Assembly: GCF_006704125.1 (NCBI RefSeq)
Contig: NZ_VIGH01000001.1
Span: 434,001 to 498,000, forward strand
Length of the DNA: 64,000 nucleotides
Direction: 5' to 3'
Origin: Rhodococcus spelaei
GTDB taxonomy: Bacteria; Actinomycetota; Actinomycetes; Mycobacteriales; Mycobacteriaceae
The notes below the pieces were generated by a model. The model did not search any database. It was given only the letters and a program-made list of their open reading frames with translations, and was not told where the DNA came from. This document shows, in pieces, positions 7,160 through 15,159 of the stretch. Position 1 is the first letter of the stretch; the number at the start of each line of letters is the position of its first letter. The translations under genes were made by a program, and so were the position numbers.

Positions 7160-9322
7160 TCACACGCGCGCGGGCTCTGCCTCCTCGTCCGGACGCGGCT
7201 GCGCCGCAGTGGCGTCGCCGTGTCCGGGCCACCAGGCCTTGTGCCCGAGCAGCGCGGTGATGGCGGGCACCAGGAACATCGACATCACGAACGACGACAG
7301 CAGGATGCCGAGCGCCACCGCGAAACCCATCTCGGTCATGAAGGCGATCCCGGACAGCAGCATCGACCCGAAGGTGCCGGCCAGGATGATTCCGGCCGCA
7401 CCGACAGACGGCCCGCCGTGCTCGATGCCGAGTCGCACGGCCTCCCGCGGATCGCGGCCCTCGCGGGCCTCCTCCCTCAGTCGGGCGATCATCAGGATGT
7501 TGTAGTCCGTGCCGATCGCCACCACGAACAGGTACAGCATGATCGGCAGTGAGAACGAGATGCCCGGCCGATCACCGACCACTGTGAACAGGAACGCGGT
7601 CGCGCCCATGGTGGAGAAGAACACCAGCACCACTGCCGCCATCAGGTAGATCGGCGCCACCAGCGACCGCAGCAGCAGTGCCAGGATCAGCGCAATCAGC
7701 ACGCCCGCCACCGGGAAGATCACCGACAGGTCGCGATTGTTGGCGTCGCGGATGTCGGTGAACGCGGCGGTCGGGCCGCCGACGAGGACCTCGGTCCCCG
7801 CGGGGGCGGCGGCGTGCGCGGCGTCGCGCAGCGGGTCGATCGCGTCGAGCGCCTCGTTGGACTGCGGGCTGTAGTTCAGCAGCAGGTTGATCTGGGCGGT
7901 GCTGCCGTCCTTGGAGATCAGCGCGAGGCCCCCACCCGGTCCTGCGGGCATGGCGCCGCCGACGCCGGCGGAGGACGCCAGTTCGTGTGCCACCCGCTCT
8001 GCCTCGGCCGGGTCGAGCGGGTGCCCGTCGGTGGCGTGCAGGTACACCAGGGTCGGGTTGAGCGCGCCGGCCGGGAAGCCGGACTGCAGGTCCTTGATGC
8101 CGCGCGCCGACTCGGTCGTCGAGGGCAGCTGGCCGAGCTGGTCGTAGTCCGTCTTGAAACCGAACATGCCGAGCGCCAGCACGACGAGCAGCCCGCCGGA
8201 GATCAGAGCGACCACCCCGGGACGCCGCCCGGTGAAGGCGCCGAGCTTGGCGAAGACGGTGCCGTTCGGCTCCTTCTGCCACGACTTCGACGGCCAGAAC
8301 ACCTTGGTGCCGATGAGCGACACGATCGCGGGGATCAGGGTCAGCGAGGCCAGCGCCATGATTCCGACGCCGATCGCCAGGGCCGGCCCGAGGCTGCGGA
8401 ACGCGCCGAACACCGCGAGCAACAACGCGCAGAACGCGACGATGATTGCGCCGGCCGCGGACGCGATGACCTCACCGACCCGCTCGACCGCGTGGACGAG
8501 TGCGGAGGTCTTGTCCTCACCGGCGCGCAGGCGCTCCCGGAAGCGGAACAGCAGGAAGAGGATGTAGTCGGTGCCGACGCCGAACAGCACCACGGTGAGG
8601 ATGATCTGCAGGGACTGGTCGACCTGCAGTCCGGTCGCCTTGGCGACGAGCGCGATGATGCCCGGCGCGATGGACGAGACGATCGCGACCGAGACGATGG
8701 GCAGCAGCGCGGCGATGGGGCTGCGGTAGATGATCAGCAGCAGGCCGATGATCAGCAGGACCGTGACGATGCCGATGATGGACTCGGCGTTCGCGAAGGC
8801 CTCCTCGTTGTCGACCATGAGTGCCGCGTCGCCGGTGACCGACATCCGCAGGTCGCTGCCGCCCAGCGAGGTCGAGCCGATCTCGCGGATCTGCTTCACC
8901 GCCTCACCGACGGGCTTCTCGTCGGCCATGCCCTGGAGTCCGACGTTGACCAGTTGGACCTGTCGATTCTCGGAGACCGCCTGTGGCCCGGTCGTGACCG
9001 TGACCACCCGCTCGATGCCGGCGGAGTTCACAGTCCCGGCCAGACCCTCGATCTTGGCCTGGTCGTCGGCGGAGAGCGCCTGTCCGTCGGCGCGTTTGAT
9101 CACGATGGTCGCGGTGGCGTCGTCCGTCTTCGCGAACTTGTCCTGCGCGAGGTGTTGAGCCTGGATGGACTCGTAGGTGTCCGGGAGGAATCCCGACTGC
9201 TCCTTGTTGAGTACGTCGCTGAGCGTGGGCGCGAAGGCCACCACCGCGACGGCGGCGACGATCCACGCCGCGATGATCTTCCATGGATTGTGTACGACGA
9301 ACCGAGCAAGCCTTCCGAACAT
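7160..9322 (-). CDS. MMPL-family RND transporter
   Basis: This 720-residue membrane protein has the MMPL architecture: one N-terminal span, a large extracytoplasmic loop, five spans, then the repeat. Repeated GTDY motifs (GTDYILFLLFRFRERL and GTDYNILMIARLREE) mark the proton-relay helices of both halves. Between them lies DYDQLGQLPSTTESARGIKDL, typical of YdfJ-like MMPLs. Such proteins export lipids or drugs using the proton gradient. GGAGGGG four bases before ATG 9322 supports this start over a GTG 12 bases upstream. It lacks the long C-terminal tail of MmpL3, so a general lipid or drug exporter is more likely. Confidence 0.9.
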   Translation of the reverse strand: MFGRLARFVVHNPWKIIAAWIVAAVAVVAFAPTLSDVLNKEQSGFLPDTYESIQAQHLAQDKFAKTDDATATIVIKRADGQALSADDQAKIEGLAGTVNSAGIERVVTVTTGPQAVSENRQVQLVNVGLQGMADEKPVGEAVKQIREIGSTSLGGSDLRMSVTGDAALMVDNEEAFANAESIIGIVTVLLIIGLLLIIYRSPIAALLPIVSVAIVSSIAPGIIALVAKATGLQVDQSLQIILTVVLFGVGTDYILFLLFRFRERLRAGEDKTSALVHAVERVGEVIASAAGAIIVAFCALLLAVFGAFRSLGPALAIGVGIMALASLTLIPAIVSLIGTKVFWPSKSWQKEPNGTVFAKLGAFTGRRPGVVALISGGLLVVLALGMFGFKTDYDQLGQLPSTTESARGIKDLQSGFPAGALNPTLVYLHATDGHPLDPAEAERVAHELASSAGVGGAMPAGPGGGLALISKDGSTAQINLLLNYSPQSNEALDAIDPLRDAAHAAAPAGTEVLVGGPTAAFTDIRDANNRDLSVIFPVAGVLIALILALLLRSLVAPIYLMAAVVLVFFSTMGATAFLFTVVGDRPGISFSLPIMLYLFVVAIGTDYNILMIARLREEAREGRDPREAVRLGIEHGGPSVGAAGIILAGTFGSMLLSGIAFMTEMGFAVALGILLSSFVMSMFLVPAITALLGHKAWWPGHGDATAAQPRPDEEAEPARV

Positions 9323-9518
9323 GTGCCCCTCCACACCCGTTCATGAATCTACGTACCGTGCGGTTTGTAGACTGCCAGGTGCCGAGGTGCCGGGCAACAG
9401 CAATTGACAGGGTGCGGATGGTGTGCGAGAGCTGTTGCGCCACGACTTCTTCGGCCTGCTGATCCATCAGGGGCGGGATCGGTGCTCGTCGAGGAGCCCG
9501 CTTCGTCGCGGCCCGGCA

Positions 9519-9549
9519 CGTTCGGCACCCGTGGAGTGGGTGCCGAACG
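9519..9549 (-). terminator. Terminator of the sulfonate monooxygenase gene
   Basis: CGTTCGGCACCC (9519-9530) pairs perfectly with GGGTGCCGAACG (9538-9549), loop of seven, just past the stop of the gene at 9559-10677. The rest of the 9323-9558 gap has no coding signal and should contain the MMPL promoter. Confidence 0.65.
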
Positions 9550-9558
9550 CCTCCGGTG

Positions 9559-10677
9559 TTACATGCTGACCAGTTCGCGCTCTCCCGCGAGCAGTCCGCG
9601 ACGCGCCAGGATCGGGCGCACGCCCTCGCCGAACCAGTAGGCCTCCTCGACGTGCGGGTACCCGGACAGCACGAACTCGTCGATGCCCAACGCGTGGTAC
9701 TCCTCGATCCGGTCCGCCACCTCCACGTGGCTGCCGACCAGAGCCGTACCTGCGCCCCCTCGGACCAGGCCGACGCCGGCCCACAGGTTCGGTGCGATCT
9801 CGAGATTCGCGGTGCTCCCGCCGTGCAGCGCGGTCATCCGGCGCTGCCCCTCCGACTCGGCGTTCGCGAAGCGCGCGGCGGCGTCCGCGATCGCGTCGGG
9901 ATCGAGGCCGGCGAGCATCTTCTCGGTCACCGCCCACGCCTCGGCGGAGGTGTCGCGGGTGATGACGTGCAGTCGGATGCCGAATCGGACGGTGCGCCCG
10001 GCGCGTTCGGCGTGCTCACGGACCGCGGTGATCTTGGCGGCCACCGCGGCGGGTGGCTCACCCCAGGTCAGGTAGACGTCGGCGTTCTCGCCCGCGACGG
10101 GCAGTGCGGCCGCGGAGGACCCGCCGAAGTACAAGGGCGGCACCGGGTTCGGCGGCGCCGACGTCGTCGCGCCGACGAGGTTGTAGTGCTCGCCGGCGAA
10201 GTCGAACGGCGCCTCGCCCCACGCGCCGCGCAGCGCCTGCATGAACTCGCCGGTGCGTGCGTAGCGCTGGTCCTTGGTCAGCCAGTCCCCGAACTGCTGC
10301 TGCTCGATCGAGTCCCCGCCCGTCACCACGTTGAGCAGCAGGCGCCCCCCGGACAGTCGCTGGAAGGTCGACGCCATCTGCGCGGCCAGGGTCGGGGAGA
10401 TGACGCCCGGTCGGAACGCCACAAGGAACTTCAGCTGTGTCGTCAGCGGAATCAGCGCGGCCGTCGTCAGCCAGGCGTCCTCGCAGTGCGTCCCCGTCGG
10501 GGTCAGCACCCCGGTGAAGCCGGCGGCCTCGGCGGCCCGCGCCACCTGGGTCAGGTAGTCGAGGGTCGGTGCCCGGTTGCCCGCGGTGCGGGGATCGGCG
10601 TTGGACGAGTTCGAGTTGTCCACGATGCCGCGGCCGTCGCCGGCGGTGGGCAGGAACCAGTGCAGATCGACGCTCAT
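9559..10677 (-). CDS. ssuD: FMNH2-dependent alkanesulfonate monooxygenase
   Basis: This 372-residue protein follows SsuD along its whole length: FWFLPTxGDG-like start (HWFLPTAGDGRG), TGVLTPTGTHCEDAW, FLVAFRPGVISPT, PPLYFGGSS, DVYLTWGEPP, RFGIRLHVI, NLWAGVGLVRGGAGTALVG and FVLSGYPHVEEAY. SsuD cleaves alkanesulfonates to sulfite and aldehyde using FMNH2 from a separate reductase and lets cells use sulfonates as sulfur source. No reductase or ABC transporter gene is adjacent, so these must lie elsewhere. GGAG lies 8 bases before the ATG. It is preceded by a 24-residue leader peptide and divergent from an Rrf2 regulator, both pointing to control by sulfur or cysteine supply. Confidence 0.93.
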   Translation of the reverse strand: MSVDLHWFLPTAGDGRGIVDNSNSSNADPRTAGNRAPTLDYLTQVARAAEAAGFTGVLTPTGTHCEDAWLTTAALIPLTTQLKFLVAFRPGVISPTLAAQMASTFQRLSGGRLLLNVVTGGDSIEQQQFGDWLTKDQRYARTGEFMQALRGAWGEAPFDFAGEHYNLVGATTSAPPNPVPPLYFGGSSAAALPVAGENADVYLTWGEPPAAVAAKITAVREHAERAGRTVRFGIRLHVITRDTSAEAWAVTEKMLAGLDPDAIADAAARFANAESEGQRRMTALHGGSTANLEIAPNLWAGVGLVRGGAGTALVGSHVEVADRIEEYHALGIDEFVLSGYPHVEEAYWFGEGVRPILARRGLLAGERELVSM

Positions 10678-10779
10678 GGGGAGTCTCCGGGTGTGTCGGC
10701 GCGGTACGAACGACCGCAAGTGGCACCGCGCCCGAAGGGAATTCGGCGCGGTGGGTGAGGAGGGGAGGCGGCGGGGCCG

Positions 10780-10854
10780 CTACCGACACAGCGCACCGGC
10801 AACGCGCAGCAGGTCGACGTGACGTCGCACCGTGAGCGCGGGACTGCCGGACAT
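10780..10854 (-). CDS. 24-residue leader peptide ending in Cys, upstream of ssuD
   Basis: A short ORF reads MSGSPALTVRRHVDLLRVAG and then ALCR before its stop. The RRHVDLLRVA..LC pattern matches a class of tiny actinobacterial leader peptides that I recall upstream of sulfur-assimilation genes. The single cysteine is the penultimate residue. The ATG lies 7 bases downstream of a -10 candidate behind a perfect TTGACA, so translation is probably leaderless. About 100 bases separate its stop from ssuD. Ribosome stalling at Cys when cysteine is scarce would be a simple way to control ssuD; this mechanism is inferred. Confidence 0.75.
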   Translation of the reverse strand: MSGSPALTVRRHVDLLRVAGALCR

Positions 10855-10861
10855 GGGATCC

Positions 10862-10891
10862 AGGTTCGCAGCCGGGCGAGGGCGTTGTCAA
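10862..10891 (-). promoter_or_regulatory. Promoter of leader peptide and ssuD
   Basis: On the minus strand TTGACA (10886-10891) and GAACCT (10862-10867) are separated by 18 bases, and the leader-peptide ATG follows 7 bases later. The -35 is consensus; the -10 is weak. Confidence 0.55.
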
Positions 10892-10894
10892 CGT

Positions 10895-10929
10895 ATTCCT
10901 TGTCGATTTCATACCCTGGTGATAGGAAT
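10895..10929. promoter_or_regulatory. Inverted repeat in the ssuD/Rrf2 divergent region
   Basis: ATTCCT (10895-10900) and AGGAAT (10924-10929) flank ATACCCTGGTGAT (10911-10923), itself a partial dyad. The site lies just upstream of the ssuD -35 and overlaps the probable Rrf2 gene promoter (TTGTCG at 10900-10905, TAGGAA at 10923-10928). It is the best candidate operator for the adjacent regulator. Confidence 0.4.
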
Positions 10930-10966
10930 TAGCGCCGGACGGTTTCGGTGGCGGGGGAGGCGTGGC

Positions 10967-11425
10967 GTGCACATCAGCGCGAAGGTCGACTACGCCGTGC
11001 GCACGCTCGTCGAGCTGGCCGCCGCAGAGGAGCGGGCGCCGGTCAAGGCCGAGCACCTCGCCGCGGCGCAGACCATTCCGCACAAGTTTCTCGAGGCCGT
11101 GCTGGGCGACCTGCGTCGCGCGGGCATGGTCCGCAGCCGGCGCGGTCCGGACGGCGGCTACTGGCTGGCATGCCCGGCGGAGGAGATCGCGGTGGCCGAC
11201 GTGATCCGCGCCGTCGAGGGCCCGCTCGCATCCGTGCGCGGCCAACGGCCGGAGGAGGTCCGTTACTCCGGGGCCGCCGAGCCGTTACTGGACGTGTGGA
11301 TCGCGGTGCGGGTGAATCTGCGTGCCGTACTCGAGTCGGTCACCGTGGCCGACATCGCCACGGGGAAGCTGCCCGCGTTCGTCGCGGACCTGACCGCCGA
11401 CCCCGACGCCTGGCGCCGCCGCTGA
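10967..11425 (+). CDS. Rrf2-family transcriptional regulator
   Basis: The 152-residue protein starts at GTG (VHISAKVDYAVRTLVELA) behind GGGGGAGG. It has the Rrf2 winged helix: IPHKFLEAVLGDLRRAGMVRSRRGPDGGYWL, with the wing signature GPDGGYWL. The iron-sulfur cysteines of IscR/NsrR are absent, placing it nearer CymR/RisR-like members that sense small molecules or partner proteins. CymR regulates cysteine metabolism in Firmicutes. Divergent placement from ssuD and its leader peptide suggests a sulfur regulator that also controls itself. Confidence 0.88.
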   Translation: MHISAKVDYAVRTLVELAAAEERAPVKAEHLAAAQTIPHKFLEAVLGDLRRAGMVRSRRGPDGGYWLACPAEEIAVADVIRAVEGPLASVRGQRPEEVRYSGAAEPLLDVWIAVRVNLRAVLESVTVADIATGKLPAFVADLTADPDAWRRR

Positions 11426-11448
11426 CAGTGCCCCTGCGCGCCCGACGT

Positions 11449-11474
11449 CAGGTAAATCACCTGGTTGGTAGCCT
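11449..11474 (+). promoter_or_regulatory. Palindromic operator and -10 of the ABC exporter operon
   Basis: CAGGT (11449-11453) and ACCTG (11459-11463) form a perfect palindrome around AAATC. The -10 candidate TAGCCT (11469-11474) follows at once, and the ATG is 8 bases further on. The palindrome therefore covers the -35 region, a good place for a repressor that senses an exporter substrate. The binder is not identified. Confidence 0.5.
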
Positions 11475-11482
11475 CGGTCACT

Positions 11483-13216
11483 ATGTTGTACTCACTGTTG
11501 CGCACATACCTGCGGCCGTACCGGGCCGACCTGGTGGGTGTGATCGCGCTCCAGTTCATCTCCACCATCGCCTCGCTGTACCTGCCCAGCCTCAACGCCG
11601 ACATCATCGACAAGGGCGTCACCAAGGGCGACACCGGCGTCGTCCTCTCCACCGGCGGCGTCATGTTGCTGGTCACCGTCCTGCAAATCGCGTGCAGCAT
11701 CGGCGCGGTCTTCTTCGGTGCGAGGGCGGCGATGGGCCTCGGTCGCGACCTGCGCGCCGCCGTGATGCACAAGGTCGGCGACTTCTCGGCCCGAGAGGTC
11801 GGCTTCTTCGGGGCGCCGTCGCTCATCACCCGCAACACCAACGACGTGCAGCAGATCCAGATGGTCGTCGTGATCAGCTGCACCATCCTGGTCTCGGCGC
11901 CGATCATGTGCATCGGCGGCATCATCATGTCGATCCGGCAGTCGCAGGGACTGGCCTGGGTGCTCGCCGTCGCGGTCCCCGTGCTGGCGCTGACGATGGG
12001 CCTGGTGATCCGGAAGATGGTCCCCCTGTTCCGGTCCATGCAGGTCCGCATCGATGCCATCAACCGGGTGCTGCGCGAGCAGATCACCGGCATCCGCGTC
12101 GTGCGGGCGTTCGTCCGGGAACGTTCGGAGGCCGAGCGTTTCGCGGGCGCCAACGACCAGCTGGTGAACACCTCGCTGCAGGTGGGCCGGTTGATGGCGT
12201 TCATGGGTCCGGCGGTGATGCTCATCGCGAACCTCACCAGCGTCTCGGTGCTGTGGTTCGGCGCCCACCTGATCGACAACGGGCAGATGCAGATCGGCTC
12301 GCTCACCGCAGTGCTGTCGTACATCATGCAGATCCTGATGTCGGTGATGATGGTGACCGTCATGACGGTGTTGCTGCCGCGCGCGTCCGTCTGCGCCGAG
12401 CGAATCAGCGAGGTCCTCGACACCGTCCCGTCGGTGCAGACTCCGACGTGGCTGCTGGAAGGCTGGCGCGAACGCGGCATCGTCGAGATGCGCGACGCGA
12501 CGTTCGCCTTCCCCGGCGCCGACGAGCCCGTGCTCCGCGACATCAACTTCCTCGCCGAACCCGGCATGACGACGGCGATCATCGGCGGCACCGGTTCGGG
12601 CAAGTCGACCCTGCTGAACCTGATCCCCCGACTGATCGACGTCACCGACGGCCAGGTCCGGGTCGGCGCCGCGGACGTCCGCTCCGTCGACCCCGAGCGG
12701 CTGCGCGCCTCGATCGGGCTGGTCCCGCAGAAACCGTTCCTGTTCTCCGGGACCATCGCGACCAACCTGCGGTACGGCAAACCCGACGCCACCGACGCGC
12801 AGCTGTGGCGATGTCTGGAGATCGCGCAGGCCGCGGACTTCGTGCGCGCGATGCCCGAGGGCCTCGACACCCCGGTCGCGCAGGGCGGCACCACTGTCTC
12901 GGGCGGTCAGCGACAGCGGCTGGCGATCGCACGGGCCCTGGTCCGGGAGCCGGAGATCTACCTGTTCGACGATTCCTTCTCCGCGCTCGACCTCGGTACC
13001 GACGCCCGGCTGCGGGCCGCGCTCCGGCCGGTCACCCGCGACGCCTGCGTCATCATCGTCGCGCAGCGCGTCTCCACCATCATCGACGCCGACCAGATCC
13101 TCGTCCTCGACGACGGCCGGATCGTCGGCGCCGGCACCCACGACCAACTGCTCGAACGCTGCGAGACCTACGCGGAGATCGTCGCTTCCCAGTTTGCCGC
13201 ACAGGAGGCGTCATGA
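11483..13216 (+). CDS. ABC exporter half-transporter, degenerate-site subunit
   Basis: This 577-residue protein has an N-terminal six-helix exporter domain (about residues 1-310) and a C-terminal ATPase. Walker A is GGTGSGKST and the signature is canonical (VSGGQRQRLAIARAL). Walker B ends LFDDSFSALD, with Asp where the catalytic Glu normally stands. It resembles the mycobacterial Rv1272c/Rv1273c pair and TmrAB-type heterodimers. The ATG was chosen over an upstream TTG because it follows a -10 element at leaderless spacing. The stop overlaps the partner gene (ATGA). Confidence 0.9.
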   Translation: MLYSLLRTYLRPYRADLVGVIALQFISTIASLYLPSLNADIIDKGVTKGDTGVVLSTGGVMLLVTVLQIACSIGAVFFGARAAMGLGRDLRAAVMHKVGDFSAREVGFFGAPSLITRNTNDVQQIQMVVVISCTILVSAPIMCIGGIIMSIRQSQGLAWVLAVAVPVLALTMGLVIRKMVPLFRSMQVRIDAINRVLREQITGIRVVRAFVRERSEAERFAGANDQLVNTSLQVGRLMAFMGPAVMLIANLTSVSVLWFGAHLIDNGQMQIGSLTAVLSYIMQILMSVMMVTVMTVLLPRASVCAERISEVLDTVPSVQTPTWLLEGWRERGIVEMRDATFAFPGADEPVLRDINFLAEPGMTTAIIGGTGSGKSTLLNLIPRLIDVTDGQVRVGAADVRSVDPERLRASIGLVPQKPFLFSGTIATNLRYGKPDATDAQLWRCLEIAQAADFVRAMPEGLDTPVAQGGTTVSGGQRQRLAIARALVREPEIYLFDDSFSALDLGTDARLRAALRPVTRDACVIIVAQRVSTIIDADQILVLDDGRIVGAGTHDQLLERCETYAEIVASQFAAQEAS

Positions 13217-15138
13217 GTGCAATGCGAGGCCCGATGGCGCAGGCCGCCGGTCCGTCGACGAAGGCGATGAACTTCGGTCCGTCCGCGAAGCGACTGCTCG
13301 CGCGGCTGGCGCCGCACAAGCTCGAACTCGTCCTGGTCGTCGTGCTCGCCGCGGCCTCCGTGGTACTCAGCGTCATCGGTCCGAAGATCCTCGGCCACGC
13401 CACCAACATCATCTTCGACGGCATCGTCGGCAAGCAGCTGCCCGCGGGCATCACCAAGGACCAGGCCGTCGCCAGCCTGCGCGAACAGGGTCAGAGCACG
13501 CTCGCCGACATGGTGTCCGGCATGGACGTGGTGCCGGGCACCGGCATCGACTTCGGGGCGATGACCAAGGTCCTCGCCCTGGTGCTCGGGCTCTACGTGC
13601 TGTCGTCGCTGTTCGCCTGGTTGCAGGCCTACTTGCTCAACAACATCGTGCAGGGCACCATCCGCAGGCTGCGCACGGACGTGGAGGAGAAGATCCACCG
13701 GCTTCCGCTGCACTACTTCGACACCAACCAGCGCGGCGACCTGCTCAGCCGCGTCACCAACGACATCGACAATGTCGCGCAGACCGTGAACCAGACCATC
13801 AGCCAGCTGCTGACCTCGCTGCTCACGGTGGTCGGCATCCTCGCGATGATGTTCTGGATCTCGCCGCTGCTCGCGCTGATCGCGATCCTGACCGTGCCCG
13901 CGACGATCGCAGTCACCGCGGTGATCGCGAAGCGGTCGCAGAAACACTTCGTCGCGCAGTGGCAGACGACCGGCGCACTCAACGCCCAGATCGAGGAGGC
14001 GTTCACCGGGCACGAACTGGTCACCGCCTTCGGGCGTCAGCGCGAGGTCGAGGCCGCCTTCGACCAGCGGAACGAGGACCTCTACCAGTCGGGCTTCAAG
14101 GCGCAGTTCATCTCCGGACTGGTGATGCCGGCAGTGATGTTCCTCGGCAACCTGAACTACGTCGCGATCGCGGTGATCGGCGGCATGCGGGTGGCCTCCG
14201 GCACGATGTCCCTCGGCGACGTGCAGGCCTTCATCCAGTACTCGCGCCAGTTCAGCCAGCCGCTCACCCAGGTCAGCTCGATGGCCAACCTGATGCAGTC
14301 CGGCGTCGCGTCGGCCGAGCGCGTCTTCGAGTTGCTCGACGAGGAGGAGCAGAGTCCGGACCGGTCCCCGGCGGTCAGCCCCGCGACCAGTCGAGGCCGC
14401 GTCGACTTCGACCGGGTGTCGTTCCGCTACAAGGAGGATCAGCCGCTGATCGAGGAGCTGTCGCTGACCGCCCACCCCGGTCAGATGGTTGCCATCGTCG
14501 GCCCGACCGGTGCGGGCAAGACGACGCTGGTGAACCTGATCATGCGGTTCTACGAAGTCGACTCCGGCCGGATCCTGTTGGACGGCACCGATATCGCGCA
14601 GATGACCCGCGACGACCTGCGGTCCCGGATCGGCATGGTGCTGCAGGACACCTGGCTGTTCGGCGGGACCATCCGCGAGAACATCGCCTACGGGATGGCG
14701 GACGCCACCGAGGAGCAGATCGTCGCGGCGGCCCGGATGAGCTACGTGGACCGGTTCGTGCACTCGCTGCCGGACGGCTACGACACGGTGATCGACGAGG
14801 AGGGCAACAACGTCAGCGCGGGCGAGAAGCAGCTGATCACCATCGCCCGCGCCTTCCTGGCGCAGCCGTCGATCCTGATCCTCGACGAGGCGACCAGTTC
14901 CGTGGACACCCGCACCGAACTGTTGGTCCAGCACGCCACCGCGGCGCTGCGCAGCGACCGCACCGCCTTCGTGATCGCGCACCGGCTCTCGACCATCCGC
15001 GACGCCCACCTGATCGTGGTGATGGAGGACGGGCACATCGTCGAGCAGGGCACGCACGAGGAACTGCTCGAGCGTCACGGGTCCTACTACGAGCTCTACA
15101 ACAGCCAGTTCGTCGGGCCGGTCGCGGCTCCGGCGTGA
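13213..15138 (+). CDS. ABC exporter half-transporter, catalytic-Glu subunit
   Basis: The 641-residue partner has an N-terminal extension (about 30 residues), an exporter domain with an extra loop between the first two helices (about residues 70-120) and a C-terminal ATPase. Walker A is GPTGAGKTT, Walker B ILILDEATSSVD keeps the catalytic Glu, but the signature is degenerate (VSAGEKQLITIARAF instead of SGGQ). With the first subunit this gives one complete ATP site (this Walker A/B plus the other SGGQ) and one degenerate site. GGAGG precedes the ATG. Substrate unknown; lipids or drugs are typical. Confidence 0.9.
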   Translation: MSAMRGPMAQAAGPSTKAMNFGPSAKRLLARLAPHKLELVLVVVLAAASVVLSVIGPKILGHATNIIFDGIVGKQLPAGITKDQAVASLREQGQSTLADMVSGMDVVPGTGIDFGAMTKVLALVLGLYVLSSLFAWLQAYLLNNIVQGTIRRLRTDVEEKIHRLPLHYFDTNQRGDLLSRVTNDIDNVAQTVNQTISQLLTSLLTVVGILAMMFWISPLLALIAILTVPATIAVTAVIAKRSQKHFVAQWQTTGALNAQIEEAFTGHELVTAFGRQREVEAAFDQRNEDLYQSGFKAQFISGLVMPAVMFLGNLNYVAIAVIGGMRVASGTMSLGDVQAFIQYSRQFSQPLTQVSSMANLMQSGVASAERVFELLDEEEQSPDRSPAVSPATSRGRVDFDRVSFRYKEDQPLIEELSLTAHPGQMVAIVGPTGAGKTTLVNLIMRFYEVDSGRILLDGTDIAQMTRDDLRSRIGMVLQDTWLFGGTIRENIAYGMADATEEQIVAAARMSYVDRFVHSLPDGYDTVIDEEGNNVSAGEKQLITIARAFLAQPSILILDEATSSVDTRTELLVQHATAALRSDRTAFVIAHRLSTIRDAHLIVVMEDGHIVEQGTHEELLERHGSYYELYNSQFVGPVAAPA

Positions 15139-15159
15139 GCGGCCTGATTGGATGAGCAG

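Noticed and set aside
10948-13200. Plus-frame upstream extension of the second ABC subunit (to about 1,396 codons)
   Set aside because: Arg/Gly-rich shadow of the Rrf2 and first ABC genes; the real start at 13213 has a ribosome site and overlap.
13168-15078. 636-codon minus-strand ORF
   Set aside because: Opposite-strand shadow of the ABC exporter gene, His/Asp/Arg-rich, no family likeness.
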